Shown piece by piece: positions 54,422 to 63,858 of a stretch of 64,000 nucleotides of DNA (position 1 is the first letter of the stretch; each line of letters starts with the position of its first letter). The translations under genes were made by a program, and so were the position numbers. This DNA comes from Acidithiobacillus_B sp049965315 (GTDB lineage: Bacteria > Pseudomonadota > Gammaproteobacteria > Acidithiobacillales > Acidithiobacillaceae): NCBI RefSeq assembly GCF_049965315.1, contig NZ_JBMFWL010000001.1:62001-126000 (forward strand), written 5' to 3'. The notes beneath the pieces are model-generated. The model did not search any database. It was not told the origin of the DNA and saw only the letters and a program-made list of their open reading frames with translations.

Positions 54422-55500
54422 GCACGGCGAGCAGCAGCGACACGCTGATCCGCGCGCTTCTCTCCCCCGCGCTGCTGGCCAGCGAGGCCTATCACGTGCC
54501 CGACCGCCAGGGGCTCATCCAGCTCGACGCCATGGAGAATCCCTACTCCCTGCCGGACGCGCTGCGCGCGGAATGGCTGGCCAGCATCGGCCAGGCGGCC
54601 CTCAACCGTTATCCCGACCCGCGTCCCCAAGCCCTCATGGACACCCTGAAGACGCGCCTGGGTCTGGCGCCGGACCTCGACCTGATGCTGGGCAACGGCT
54701 CCGACGAGTTGCTCCAGCTCCTCGTCATCGCCGTGGCGGGCACCCGGCGACCCGTTCTGGCGGCGGAACCGTCCTTTGCAATGTACCGCATCCTCGCCGA
54801 ACACCTCGGTCTGCCCTTTGTCGGCGTCCCGCTGGACCAGGATTTTCAGCTTGATCTCCCGGCCTTCCTGCAGGCCATCAGGGTCCATCAACCGGCGTTG
54901 ATCTTCCTCGACTGGCCCAACAATCCCAGCGGTACGCTCTTTCCCGCGCGCGACATGGAGGCCATCATCGCCCAGGCGCCGGGTCTGGTGGTGGTGGACG
55001 AGGCCTATCACCCCTTCAGCCAGGTGAGTTTTGCCGACCGCCTGGGCCACAGCCCCAACCTGCTCCTGTTGCGCACCCTGTCCAAGGAAGGGCTGGCGGG
55101 CCTGCGTCTGGGCTTCCTGGCCGGCCCTGCGGCCTGGATCAACGAACTCGACAAGCTGCGCCTGCCCTACAACATCAATGTGCTGACCCAGCTCAGCGCC
55201 GGCTTCTATCTGCGCCACGCGGCGCTCCTGGCAGAGCAGGCGGAACGGATCCGCGCCGAGCGCGAGCGTCTCTACCGGGCCCTGCGGGCCATGGGCTTCC
55301 CCATCTGGCCCAGTGCCGCGAATTTCCTGCTCTTCCAGGCACCCGGCCGGGCCAGCGCGATCTTCACCGGGCTCAAGGCCGGCGGCGTGCTCATCAAGGC
55401 CTTTACAGGACATCCCCTCCTCGGCGACTATTTGCGGGTGAGTGTCGGCAAACCCGAAGAAAACGACCGCTTTTTGGCGGTCCTGGAGTCATTGCGGTGA
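54418..55500 (+). CDS. hisC: Histidinol-phosphate aminotransferase HisC
   Basis: 360 aa fold-type I aminotransferase. PLP-binding Lys223 in RTLSKEGLAGLRLGF, LDAMENPY, GNGSDELLQLL, DWPNNPSGTLF and VVVDEAYHPF. Overlaps hisD and hisB (ATGA/GTGA). Confidence 0.95.
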   Translation: MSTASSSDTLIRALLSPALLASEAYHVPDRQGLIQLDAMENPYSLPDALRAEWLASIGQAALNRYPDPRPQALMDTLKTRLGLAPDLDLMLGNGSDELLQLLVIAVAGTRRPVLAAEPSFAMYRILAEHLGLPFVGVPLDQDFQLDLPAFLQAIRVHQPALIFLDWPNNPSGTLFPARDMEAIIAQAPGLVVVDEAYHPFSQVSFADRLGHSPNLLLLRTLSKEGLAGLRLGFLAGPAAWINELDKLRLPYNINVLTQLSAGFYLRHAALLAEQAERIRAERERLYRALRAMGFPIWPSAANFLLFQAPGRASAIFTGLKAGGVLIKAFTGHPLLGDYLRVSVGKPEENDRFLAVLESLR

Positions 55501-56090
55501 ATCAGCGCCAAGCGGAGCAACAACGGGATACCCTGGAAACCCAGGTCTTTGTCGCCCTCAACCTGGACGGAGAAGGCCGCGCCGACCTCCATACCGGTCT
55601 GCCCTTCCTCGACCACATGCTGCAGCAGGTGGCCCGTCACGGCCTCTTCGACCTGCAGATCCGCGCCCAGGGGGATCTGGAAATCGACGCCCACCATACC
55701 GTCGAAGACATCGGCATCACCCTCGGCCAGACCTTTGCCCGGGCCGTCGGCGACAAGGCCGGCATCCTTCGCTATGGCCATGCCTATGTCCCCCTGGATG
55801 AAGCCCTCTCGCGGGTGGTGGTCGATCTTTCCGGCCGGCCGGGCCTGGTCTATGCGGTCGATTTTCCCCGCGCCCAGGTGGGAGGCTTTGACGTGGATCT
55901 TTTCTATGAATTCTTTCAGGGCCTTGTCAATCACGCCCAGATCACCATGCACATCGACAACCTGCGCGGGCGCAATGCCCATCACATTGCCGAGACCATC
56001 TTCAAGGCCTGCGGTCGCGCCCTGCGCATGGCCGTGACCCCCGATGCCCGGGCCGCCGGCGCGATACCCAGCACCAAGGGCTGTCTATGA
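55497..56090 (+). CDS. hisB: Imidazoleglycerol-phosphate dehydratase HisB
   Basis: 197 aa monofunctional enzyme (no phosphatase fusion), GTG start. Metal-site motifs FLDHMLQQVARHG, DAHHTVEDIGITLG and the later DLFYEFFQGLVNHAQ plus NAHHIAETIFKACG. The histidinol phosphatase needed elsewhere in the pathway is not in the window. Confidence 0.95.
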   Translation: MNQRQAEQQRDTLETQVFVALNLDGEGRADLHTGLPFLDHMLQQVARHGLFDLQIRAQGDLEIDAHHTVEDIGITLGQTFARAVGDKAGILRYGHAYVPLDEALSRVVVDLSGRPGLVYAVDFPRAQVGGFDVDLFYEFFQGLVNHAQITMHIDNLRGRNAHHIAETIFKACGRALRMAVTPDARAAGAIPSTKGCL

Positions 56091-56758
56091 GGCCCGGGGC
56101 AACGCGGGTCGGCATCATCGATTATGGCATGGGCAATCTCTACTCCGTCGCCAAGGCCGTGGAGCATCTTGGTGCCAGCGCCGTGGTCAGCGACCGCGCC
56201 GAAGTCCTGGCCGGCACGGATCGCATCATCTTTCCCGGCGTCGGCGCCTTTGGCGACTGCATGGCCGCCCTGGAGGCGCGGGAGTTGACGGACTTTGTGC
56301 GCATAGCCGCCCAGACCCGGCCCTTTCTTGGTATCTGCCTGGGCATGCAGTTGCTCATGGAGTCCAGCGAGGAACACGGCGCCCATGCGGGGCTGGGGCT
56401 GCTACCCGGGCGGGTGCTCGCCTTCCCGCCCGAGGCCATGCGGGACCGCGACGGCCTTCCCCTCAAGGTGCCGCACATGGGCTGGAACGAACTGCACCAA
56501 CTGGTGGCCCATCCGCTTTTCGCCGGCATTCCCCAGGATGCCCATTTCTATTTCGTCCACTCCTTTTATGTCGAACCGGCCAATCCGGAACTCCTGGCGG
56601 CCTTTGCCGACTATGGCTTCCCTTTTTGTGCGGCCGTGGCCGTGGACAATCTCTTCGCCCTGCAATGCCATCCCGAAAAAAGCGGCGAGGCGGGACTGCG
56701 CTTGCTCGGCAATTTTCTGGCTTGGGACGGCGGTAGCGGTCCTGCTTGCGGCATCTGA
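56087..56758 (+). CDS. hisH: Imidazole glycerol phosphate synthase, glutaminase subunit HisH
   Basis: 223 aa class I glutamine amidotransferase: IIDYGMGNLYSV, nucleophile Cys84 in FLGICLGMQ, and the His-x-Glu pair in ALQCHPEKSG. It feeds ammonia to HisF. The conserved PHMGWNEL loop is present. Confidence 0.95.
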   Translation: MRPGATRVGIIDYGMGNLYSVAKAVEHLGASAVVSDRAEVLAGTDRIIFPGVGAFGDCMAALEARELTDFVRIAAQTRPFLGICLGMQLLMESSEEHGAHAGLGLLPGRVLAFPPEAMRDRDGLPLKVPHMGWNELHQLVAHPLFAGIPQDAHFYFVHSFYVEPANPELLAAFADYGFPFCAAVAVDNLFALQCHPEKSGEAGLRLLGNFLAWDGGSGPACGI

Positions 56759-56777
56759 TGATCAGGGAGGAGTTGTC

Positions 56778-57506
56778 ATGCTGTTGATTCCGGCCATTGA
56801 CCTCAAAGGCGGAAATTGTGTGCGTCTGCGCCAGGGGCGAATGGACGAGGACACCGTTTTTTCCGACGATCCCGTCGCCACGGCCCAACGCTGGGTGGAC
56901 GCCGGGGCCAAACGGCTGCATGTGGTGGATCTGGACGGCGCCGTGCAGGGCACGCCGGTCAATGCGCGGGTCATCGGCGCCATCGCCGAAGCCTTCCCGG
57001 ACCTGGAGATCCAGGTGGGGGGCGGCATCCGCAGCGAAGAGCAGATCGATGCCTACCTGCAGGCGGGCGTGCGCTATGTCATCATCGGCACCCAGGCGGT
57101 ACGCAATCCCGGCTTTGTCACCGATGCGGTCCTGGCCTTCCCCGGCCATATCATGGTGGGCCTCGACGCCCGGGACGGCAAGGTGGCCACCGAAGGCTGG
57201 TCCAAGCTCTCCCGCCATGACCCCATCGATCTGGCCCGGCACTTCGCCCAGGAGGGCATAGAAGCCATCATCTACACCGATATCAGCCGCGACGGCATGT
57301 TGAGCGGCCCCAACATCGAGGCCACCCGGGCACTGGCCCAAGCGGTGCGCGTGCCCGTCATCGCCTCGGGCGGCATTGCCAACCTGGAGCAGGTCATGGC
57401 CCTCAAGGCCGTCGAAGAGGATGGCATCATTGGCGCCATCACCGGTCGCGCCATCTACGAAGGGACCCTGGACTTCGCCCAGGCCCGCGCCCTGGCCGAG
57501 GCCTAG
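56778..57506 (+). CDS. hisA: ProFAR isomerase HisA
   Basis: 242 aa TIM barrel: MLLIPAIDLKGGNCVRLRQG with the first catalytic Asp, VQVGGGIRS-type strand, and the second in YTDISRDGMLSGPN. GGGAGGAG ribosome site 9 bp upstream. Confidence 0.95.
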   Translation: MLLIPAIDLKGGNCVRLRQGRMDEDTVFSDDPVATAQRWVDAGAKRLHVVDLDGAVQGTPVNARVIGAIAEAFPDLEIQVGGGIRSEEQIDAYLQAGVRYVIIGTQAVRNPGFVTDAVLAFPGHIMVGLDARDGKVATEGWSKLSRHDPIDLARHFAQEGIEAIIYTDISRDGMLSGPNIEATRALAQAVRVPVIASGGIANLEQVMALKAVEEDGIIGAITGRAIYEGTLDFAQARALAEA

Positions 57507-58280
57507 ATGCTCGCCAAACGGATCATTCCCTGTCTGGACATCGACCACGGCCGCGTGGTGAAGGGTGTGCAGTTCGTCGCCCTGCGCGACGCCGGCGATC
57601 CGGTGGAGGTGGCCAAGCGCTACAACGACGAAGGCGCCGACGAAATCACCTTTCTCGACATCTCCGCCAGCTACGAGGAACGGGGTACCCTCGCCGACAT
57701 GGTATCCGCCGTGGCCGCCCAGGTCTTCATCCCCCTGACGGTGGGCGGCGGGGTGCGCAGCGTCGAAGACATTCGCACGCTGCTGCTGGCGGGGGCCGAC
57801 AAGGTGAGCATCAACAGTGCCGCCGTGCGCGACCCCGAACTGGTGCGGGCGGCGGCGCGGCGCTTCGGCAATTCCTGCATCGTCGTGGCCATCGACGCCA
57901 AGCGCGTCGACGACCGCTGGGAAGTCTTCACCCACGGCGGCCGCAAGCCCACGGGCCTGGACGCCGTCGCCTGGGCCCGGCGCATGGCCGAATACGGGGC
58001 CGGCGAGATCCTCCTCACCAGCATGGACCGGGATGGCACCGGGGTGGGCTTCGACATCGCCCTGACCCGCGCCGTGGCCGCGGCCGTCCCCGTTCCCGTC
58101 ATCGCCTCCGGGGGCGTGGGGGCTCTGGAACATTTCGCCGCGGGTGTGCGCGAGGGCCACGCCGACGCGGTCCTCGCCGCCAGCGTCTTCCACTTCGGCC
58201 AGTTTCGCATCCCCGAGGTGAAGGCCTATCTTGCCGCCCGAGGGATCGCCGTGCGCCAGGCGGCGGGGGCGCGCCCATGA
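57507..58280 (+). CDS. hisF: Imidazole glycerol phosphate synthase, cyclase subunit HisF
   Basis: 257 aa TIM barrel: IIPCLDIDHGRVVKGVQF with catalytic Asp, DEITFLDISAS, TVGGGVRSVEDI, VAIDAKRV and LTSMDRDGTGVGFD with the second Asp. Starts directly after the hisA stop. Confidence 0.96.
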   Translation: MLAKRIIPCLDIDHGRVVKGVQFVALRDAGDPVEVAKRYNDEGADEITFLDISASYEERGTLADMVSAVAAQVFIPLTVGGGVRSVEDIRTLLLAGADKVSINSAAVRDPELVRAAARRFGNSCIVVAIDAKRVDDRWEVFTHGGRKPTGLDAVAWARRMAEYGAGEILLTSMDRDGTGVGFDIALTRAVAAAVPVPVIASGGVGALEHFAAGVREGHADAVLAASVFHFGQFRIPEVKAYLAARGIAVRQAAGARP

Positions 58281-58981
58281 ATCCCGCCGCCGCGGACAGC
58301 AGCGCCATCCTCCAGGCCGTGCGCTGGAACGGCGACGGCCTCGTTCCCGCCATCGCCCAGGACGCCCGCACCGGCCAGGTGCTCATGCTCGCCTGGATGA
58401 ATGCCGAGGCCCTCCTCGCCACCCTGCGTGACGGCCTCGGCACCTACTGGTCCCGTTCCCGCCAGGGCCTGTGGCGCAAGGGAGAGAGCTCCGGCCACTA
58501 TCAGCGCCTGGTGGAGTTGCGCCTGGACTGCGACGGCGACACCATCCTCCTGCGCGTGATTCAGGAAGGGCCGGCCTGCCACACGGGCGAACAGACCTGC
58601 TTTTTCCTCGGCAACCCCGGTGCCGGCGGCTGGCAGCGCCAGGCGCCGCCGGCGGGGAGCATCCTCCAATCCCTGCAAGCCACCATCCAGGCGCGGCGTG
58701 CGGCCGATCCGGGCCAGTCCTATGTGGCGCAATTGCTCCACAGCGGCCAGGACCGCATCCTCAAGAAGGTGGGCGAGGAGTCTGCCGAGTTCCTCATTGC
58801 CTGCAAGAACCGGGAGGCGGCGCCTATCGTTGCCGAGGCGGCCGACCTCCTCTTTCACCTCATGATCGCCTTGGAGGAACAGGGATTGCATATCGATGCC
58901 GTCCTGGGGGAACTGGCGCGTCGGGAAGGCTTGTCGGGGCTGGCCGAAAAGGCAGCCCGCCAAGCCGCGCCCGGCGCTTGA
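58277..58981 (+). CDS. hisI: Bifunctional phosphoribosyl-AMP cyclohydrolase / phosphoribosyl-ATP pyrophosphatase HisIE
   Basis: 234 aa fusion. N-terminal HisI domain with MLAWMNAEAL, YWSRSRQGLWRKGESSGH and the zinc-binding DCDGDTIL plus GPACHTGEQTCF; C-terminal HisE domain with KKVGEESAEFLIA and EAADLLFHLMIAL. Catalyses steps 2 and 3 of histidine synthesis. Several related bacteria have separate hisI and hisE, so the fusion is a minor local feature. Confidence 0.95.
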   Translation: MNPAAADSSAILQAVRWNGDGLVPAIAQDARTGQVLMLAWMNAEALLATLRDGLGTYWSRSRQGLWRKGESSGHYQRLVELRLDCDGDTILLRVIQEGPACHTGEQTCFFLGNPGAGGWQRQAPPAGSILQSLQATIQARRAADPGQSYVAQLLHSGQDRILKKVGEESAEFLIACKNREAAPIVAEAADLLFHLMIALEEQGLHIDAVLGELARREGLSGLAEKAARQAAPGA

Positions 58982-59042
58982 CGCAACCTTTGCCATCCCC
59001 TATGGTCCAATTGTTAACCCTTGCCGGGTAAGGAGATCGATC

Positions 59043-59258
59043 ATGGGTGGATTGAGCATTTGGCATCTCGTCATTATTTTATTGATCGTGGTGGCGCTTT
59101 TCGGTACTACCAAGCTGCGCAACGTGGGTTCCGACCTGGGCTCCGCCATCAAGAGCTTTCGCTCGGCGGTGAAGGAGGAAGAGGAGAAAAAGGAGTCCTT
59201 GGGGCACACCATTGATGCGGAAGTCAAAAGCAGCGAGCATGAATCCGTCAAACGCTGA
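59043..59258 (+). CDS. tatA: Twin-arginine translocase subunit TatA
   Basis: 71 aa. N-terminal helix LSIWHLVIILLIVVALFGT, amphipathic helix with KLRNVGSDLGSAIKSFRSAV, then a short charged tail. AAGGAG at 7 bp. It forms the variable-size pore of the Tat system; association with the his operon end is common in beta/gamma-proteobacteria. Confidence 0.95.
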   Translation: MGGLSIWHLVIILLIVVALFGTTKLRNVGSDLGSAIKSFRSAVKEEEEKKESLGHTIDAEVKSSEHESVKR

Positions 59259-59272
59259 TTAGTCCGGCGCTC

Positions 59273-59641
59273 ATGTTTGATTTCAGCTTTGGCGAGCTCG
59301 TGGTCCTGGCGGTCATTGCCCTGCTGGTGGTCGGGCCCGATAAGATGCCGGAAATGGCGCGAACGGCAGGGCGTTGGTATGGGGTCCTGCGGCGCACCCT
59401 GACCGGCGTGCGCGCGGAAGTCGAGCAGCAGTTGCTGCTGGATGACCTGCGCCGCGAGGCCGACAAACTCCGTACCCTGGCCAACGAAGACCTGCTCGCC
59501 CCGCCCCCTGCGCCCCAGCCTCCCGAGGAAATCCCGCCGCCGCCGAGCGATGGCGGTGACAGCGCGGTGCCAGCCGCCCAGAGTGAGGGGGTAGTTGCGC
59601 CGCCGCTACCCACGCCGCCCGCCGAAGAGCGTCTTCATTGA
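59273..59641 (+). CDS. tatB: Twin-arginine translocase subunit TatB
   Basis: 122 aa. MFDFSFGELVVLAVIALLVV with the TatB-specific Glu, VGPDKMPEMARTAGRW, a long amphipathic helix, then a Pro-rich tail. Works with TatC in binding twin-arginine signal peptides. Confidence 0.94.
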   Translation: MFDFSFGELVVLAVIALLVVGPDKMPEMARTAGRWYGVLRRTLTGVRAEVEQQLLLDDLRREADKLRTLANEDLLAPPPAPQPPEEIPPPPSDGGDSAVPAAQSEGVVAPPLPTPPAEERLH

Positions 59642-59745
59642 ACGAAGCCCGGTCCGCTTTGCGCCAGCAGGAACTGCCAAGGGCCGGATATCTAGGTTTA
59701 CCGGACCATTTCATCGGATAAGCGTTTTCAGGGACGGCTGGCAAC

Positions 59746-60564
59746 TTGGATAAACTTGCGGAAAACACCTTCATCGGTCACCTGCTGGAATTGCGCAGAC
59801 GCGTGCTTTTTGCCGTACTGGCCGTCTTTATCGGGTTTTTACTGTCCTACCCGTTTTCCCGAAGCATTTACAATATCCTTGCCGCGCCCCTGATCCGGGT
59901 TCTGCCGGCCGGAAGCCACCTCATCTATACCAGCCTCCCCGAGGTCTTCCTGACCTATGTCAAGCTGTCCTTGTTATCGGGCTTTGTCCTGGCATTGCCC
60001 ATCGTGCTTTACCAGTTTTGGGCCTTCATTGCGCCAGGACTCTATGAACACGAACGGCGGGCCTTTTTCCCGTTGATTTTCGCCTCGGTTTTCTTGTTTG
60101 TTGGCGGAATGCTCTTTGCCTATTTCCTGGTCTTTCCCGCCGCATTCAAGTTTTTCGTGAGCTTCTCCGGCGGCGACATTACCGCCATGCCCCAGGTCAG
60201 CAACTATCTCTCGCTGATCGTCAAATTTTCCCTGGCCTTCGGTCTGGCATTCCAGATCCCCATTCTCATCATCGTGTTGACACGCATCGGCGTCCTCCAG
60301 GTGGAAACGCTCCGCAACGGTCGCCGCTATGCCTTTCTGATCTGCGCCGTGGCCGCCGCGGTGCTCAGCCCGCCCGATGTGTTGTCGATGATCCTGCTGC
60401 TGATCCCCATGTACCTGCTTTTCGAGATTGGCCTCTTCTTTGCCGCCCGCCTGCCCCAATCCCCGGCCCGGGAGGCCGCGCCCGAAGAAGGTCCGGCGCG
60501 CACGGCGGAAGAAGAAATGGCGGATGCCGAGCGCAGTTTCCACACTCCCGAGGAAAAGGACTGA
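59746..60564 (+). CDS. tatC: Twin-arginine translocase subunit TatC
   Basis: 272 aa from a TTG codon: IGHLLELRRRVLF near the start, the FIAPGLYEHERR loop with signal-peptide-binding Glu residues, and six membrane helices. The 104-bp gap after tatB holds no recognised element. The C-terminus is a charged tail (EEMADAERSF). The TTG is chosen because no ATG or GTG gives the normal N-terminus. Confidence 0.93.
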   Translation: MDKLAENTFIGHLLELRRRVLFAVLAVFIGFLLSYPFSRSIYNILAAPLIRVLPAGSHLIYTSLPEVFLTYVKLSLLSGFVLALPIVLYQFWAFIAPGLYEHERRAFFPLIFASVFLFVGGMLFAYFLVFPAAFKFFVSFSGGDITAMPQVSNYLSLIVKFSLAFGLAFQIPILIIVLTRIGVLQVETLRNGRRYAFLICAVAAAVLSPPDVLSMILLLIPMYLLFEIGLFFAARLPQSPAREAAPEEGPARTAEEEMADAERSFHTPEEKD

Positions 60565-60660
60565 CCGCTGCCGCCGAGGGGGGAACAGCCGGGATTCGGC
60601 AGCGACCGTTTCCCGGCCATCGGCAGGATCCGCTCCCGCCAATACCGCCATTCCGCCCCT

Positions 60661-61935
60661 TCAGGCCCGATACACCAGGTGCCCGTCCACCAGGGTATAG
60701 CGCACCTTGCCGCGCAATTCCCATTGCCCATAGGGTAGATTCTTCCCCCGTGACACCAGTTGCCGGGGATCCACCACAAAATATTGGTCGGCAGCAAAAA
60801 TGCAGAGATCGGCGGGAGCCCCGGGCGCCAGGCTGGGCGTGGCCAAGCCGAGGACGCGGGCCGGCCCCGTCGTCAGCAGTCCGATGGCCGTCGCCAGATC
60901 CATCACGCCTTCGTCCACCAGGCGCAGGGTCAGGGGCAGGAGCAGCTCTACGGCGGCGATGCCAAAGGGCGCCTGGGCAAAGGTCTGACCCATCCGATCC
61001 ACGCCCCAGGGACAGTGATCACTGCTGATGGCATCGATCTGGCCCTGGGCCAGCGCCTGGCGCAAGGCATCCCGCTCCCTGCCGGGGCGCAACGGCGGCA
61101 GGACCTTGGCGTGGGTGTTGAACAGGCCCACATCCTGCTCCGTCAGCAGCAAATGGTGAATGCTGACGTCCACCGTTGGCTGCTGGCCCCGCCGGCGGGC
61201 GGCCTGGACCGCATCCAGGGCCGCCATGGTGCTGAGGTGGCGCAGATGAACGGGGCAATCCACCAACTGCGCAATGGCCAGATCGCGCAGCACGCCCACC
61301 TGCTCGGCGATGGCCGTGCGCCCCGCCAGACCCAGACGCACGCTCAGGGCGCCCTCATGCATGACACCGTCGGCCGCCAGGAGGGCGTCTTCGCTGTGCA
61401 GCAGGACGGGCAAGGCAAAGTCGGCGGCATAGGCCAGGGCCAAGCGCAGCAACGCGCCATTGCCCACGGCGCGGCCGCCCTGGCTGAAGGCCACGGCGCC
61501 GGCCTCCTCCAGGGCGGCCATCTCGCTCAGGGCCTCGCCCGCCAATTGCCGGGTCAGGGCCCCGGTGGGATAGACCTTGGCCAGGCCCAGGGCGGCGGCC
61601 AGGTTGCGTTGCTGGTGGATCACCCCGGCCGTATCGGCGCAGGGGTCCGTAGCGGGGCTCAAGGCGACATGCACCACGCCACCGGCCACGGCGGCGCGCA
61701 GTTCCGAGGCCAGATCCCCATCCCGGCCGTGGCCCGGCGTATGGGCCTGGAGGGACATTTCCACCAGGCCCGGGCAGGCCACCAGCCCGCTGCCGTCCAG
61801 CACCTCCTCGGCCATGAAATCGGCAGGGATCTGCCCGCGGGCGAGGATCCGCCCACCGGCAATGGCAAGATCGGCGACGCCATCGAAGCCCGTCGCCGGA
61901 TCGATGATGCGGGCACCGCGCAGCAATCGTCGCAT
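60661..61935 (-). CDS. pyrX: Dihydroorotase-like, catalytically inactive ATCase partner (PyrC', PyrX)
   Basis: 424 aa amidohydrolase. The metal-binding His-x-His after strand 1 (expected in PGLxDxHxH) is replaced: PGLVEMSLQAHTPGH, that is Ser61 and Gln63 for the two His. Other DHOase positions partly remain (HSEDAL, HLRHLST, SDHCPW). In Pseudomonas such a PyrC' has no dihydroorotase activity but is needed for assembly of the large ATCase. The ATG overlaps the pyrB stop by one base; a GTG one codon earlier is possible. A true dihydroorotase must be elsewhere. Confidence 0.9.
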   Translation of the reverse strand: MRRLLRGARIIDPATGFDGVADLAIAGGRILARGQIPADFMAEEVLDGSGLVACPGLVEMSLQAHTPGHGRDGDLASELRAAVAGGVVHVALSPATDPCADTAGVIHQQRNLAAALGLAKVYPTGALTRQLAGEALSEMAALEEAGAVAFSQGGRAVGNGALLRLALAYAADFALPVLLHSEDALLAADGVMHEGALSVRLGLAGRTAIAEQVGVLRDLAIAQLVDCPVHLRHLSTMAALDAVQAARRRGQQPTVDVSIHHLLLTEQDVGLFNTHAKVLPPLRPGRERDALRQALAQGQIDAISSDHCPWGVDRMGQTFAQAPFGIAAVELLLPLTLRLVDEGVMDLATAIGLLTTGPARVLGLATPSLAPGAPADLCIFAADQYFVVDPRQLVSRGKNLPYGQWELRGKVRYTLVDGHLVYRA

Positions 61936-62924
61936 CACTCCTCCTCCCCGCCCAGGGCCCCGGCCAGAAGGGTGAGCACCGCCATGCGCACGGCCAAGCC
62001 ATGGGTCACCTGGGCAAGAATGACCGATTGCGGCCCATCGGCCAGTTCCGATGCAATCTCCACCCCCCGGTTGATGGGGCCGGGATGGAGCACGAGGGCG
62101 CCGGGGGCGGCCTTTTCCAGGCGCTGACTGGTGAGGCCGAAGCGTCGGTGGTATTCGTCGAGGCTGGGCAGGCGATGGGCCTCCATGCGTTCCCGCTGCA
62201 GGCGCAGGGCACAGACCACGTCCGCCCCGCGCAAGCCCGCATCCAGGTCATGGTAGACATGCACCCCCAGGGCACTGAGCTCCGCCGGCACCAGGGTACG
62301 CGGCCCTATGACCCGGATCTCCGGGCAACCGAGGATGGAGAGGGCATAGATCTGCGAGCGCGCCACCCGGGAATGCAGCACGTCGCCGACGATGGCCACC
62401 ACCAGATTCTCCATGGGTCCGCGATAATGACGGATGGTAAAGACGTCCAGCAGGGCCTGGGTGGGATGGGCGTGCTGCCCATCCCCCGCATTGATGACCA
62501 AGGCCTCGCCGCCCACATGGCGCGCCACCTGATGGGCCGCTCCCGCCTCGGGATGGCGGATGACGAAACCATCCACATGCATGGCCCGCAGGTTGTCCAC
62601 CGTATCGAGAAGAGACTCTCCCTTGCTCTGGCTGCTGGTGCTGACGGCAATGTTGAGGACATCCGCGGAGAGGCGTTTGGCGGCCAACTCGAAGGTGCTG
62701 CGGGTACGGGTACTGTTTTCGAAGAAAAGATTGACGATGGTCCGGCCCCGCAAGGTAGGGGTCTTCTTGATGACCCGCTGACCGATCTCCAGGAAGGACT
62801 CGGCGGTATCGAGGATGTGGAGGATCTCCCTGTCGCGCAGGCCCTCCATGCTGAGCAGATGGCGTAGCCGGCCGTCTGCGCCGTGCTGCGTGCCGGCATC
62901 CCCGAAATGCAGGGCCTTCCTCAT
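61935..62924 (-). CDS. pyrB: Aspartate carbamoyltransferase catalytic subunit PyrB
   Basis: 329 aa. Carbamoyl-phosphate loop FFENSTRTRSTFELAAKRL, SSQSKGESLLDT (loop 80s), NAGDGQHAHPTQALLD and the C-terminal HPGPINRGVEI. First committed step of pyrimidine synthesis. No pyrI is present; pairing with pyrC' is the Pseudomonas-type architecture. Confidence 0.96.
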   Translation of the reverse strand: MRKALHFGDAGTQHGADGRLRHLLSMEGLRDREILHILDTAESFLEIGQRVIKKTPTLRGRTIVNLFFENSTRTRSTFELAAKRLSADVLNIAVSTSSQSKGESLLDTVDNLRAMHVDGFVIRHPEAGAAHQVARHVGGEALVINAGDGQHAHPTQALLDVFTIRHYRGPMENLVVAIVGDVLHSRVARSQIYALSILGCPEIRVIGPRTLVPAELSALGVHVYHDLDAGLRGADVVCALRLQRERMEAHRLPSLDEYHRRFGLTSQRLEKAAPGALVLHPGPINRGVEIASELADGPQSVILAQVTHGLAVRMAVLTLLAGALGGEEE

Positions 62925-63433
62925 GGGCGGCCCTCTATTTGCCGCAATTCCAGTCGCAACGGTTCCGGCCCGGTGAGCTTGATGGCCTCGCCGGGAACGG
63001 GGGTGAGCCGCAGGGCGGCCACATCGGGCTGGATGGGGAGTTCACGGCCGCCCCGGTCCACCAGCACCGCGAGGATGATCCGGGCCGGCCGCCCATAGTC
63101 GAAGATCTCGTTCATGGCCGCCCGGATCGTGCGCCCGGTATAGCAGACATCATCCACCAGGATGATCTGCCGGCCATCCACGTCAAAGGGGATATGGGAG
63201 GCCCGCACCTGCGGATGCAGGCCGATATGGCTGAAGTCGTCCCGGTAAAAGGAGATATCCACCTCCCCCAGGGGCAGATCCAGGCCCATGGCGGCGTGCA
63301 GACGCCGGGCGATCCAGGCGCCGCCGGTATAGATGCCGATCATGCCCGTTTCCGCTTCCCGGCACCACGGCGCCAGACTGCGCCTCATCGCGTCCAGCAA
63401 AGGCTCCACATCCCAGCCGGGCTTTGTGCTCAT
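62921..63433 (-). CDS. pyrR: PyrR bifunctional regulator / uracil phosphoribosyltransferase
   Basis: 170 aa phosphoribosyltransferase: PRPP loop IILVDDVCYTGRTIRAAMNE and GIYTGGAWIARRL. In Firmicutes PyrR binds pyr mRNA; in proteobacteria it lies upstream of pyrB with a less clear regulatory role. Overlaps pyrB by 4 bp and ruvX by one base. Confidence 0.93.
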   Translation of the reverse strand: MSTKPGWDVEPLLDAMRRSLAPWCREAETGMIGIYTGGAWIARRLHAAMGLDLPLGEVDISFYRDDFSHIGLHPQVRASHIPFDVDGRQIILVDDVCYTGRTIRAAMNEIFDYGRPARIILAVLVDRGGRELPIQPDVAALRLTPVPGEAIKLTGPEPLRLELRQIEGRP

Positions 63434-63858
63434 CAGGGTTCCCCCCCTTCGAGAAAGGTCGATAAAATTTCACAGGCGGCGGCCTGGTCCAGGACCCGCC
63501 TGCGCTTTTTCGCCGTCAAGTCGCAGTCCCGCAAGGCCAGGGCCGCCGCATGGCTGCTGAGCCGTTCGTCGACCCAGTGCAGGGGCAATCCATAGCGGCG
63601 CTGCAACTGCGCGCCGAAGCGGCGGACGACCGCCGCCATGGGGCCTTCGGAGCCATCCATGTGCAGGGGCAAACCCAGCACCAGACAGCTAGGCTTCCAT
63701 TCTCCGACGATCCGGTCAAGGGCCATCCAGTCGGGGCCGCCGGGACCATTGTGCAACGTGGCCAGGCCCTGGGGCGCCAGGCCCATCTCCCCCAAAACCG
63801 CAATGCCGATGCGTCGGCGGCCAAAATCGAGACCGATGGCCGGCCCCCCTTCAGGCAT
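63433..63858 (-). CDS. ruvX: Putative pre-16S rRNA nuclease / Holliday junction resolvase RuvX (YqgF)
   Basis: 141 aa RNase H-fold protein: IGLDFGRRRIGIAV, LVLGLPLHMDGSEG with the second motif, VDERLSSHAA and the final DQAAACEIL with Asp. The ATG overlaps the yqgE stop by 8 bp, the standard pairing. Confidence 0.94.
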   Translation of the reverse strand: MPEGGPAIGLDFGRRRIGIAVLGEMGLAPQGLATLHNGPGGPDWMALDRIVGEWKPSCLVLGLPLHMDGSEGPMAAVVRRFGAQLQRRYGLPLHWVDERLSSHAAALALRDCDLTAKKRRRVLDQAAACEILSTFLEGGEP

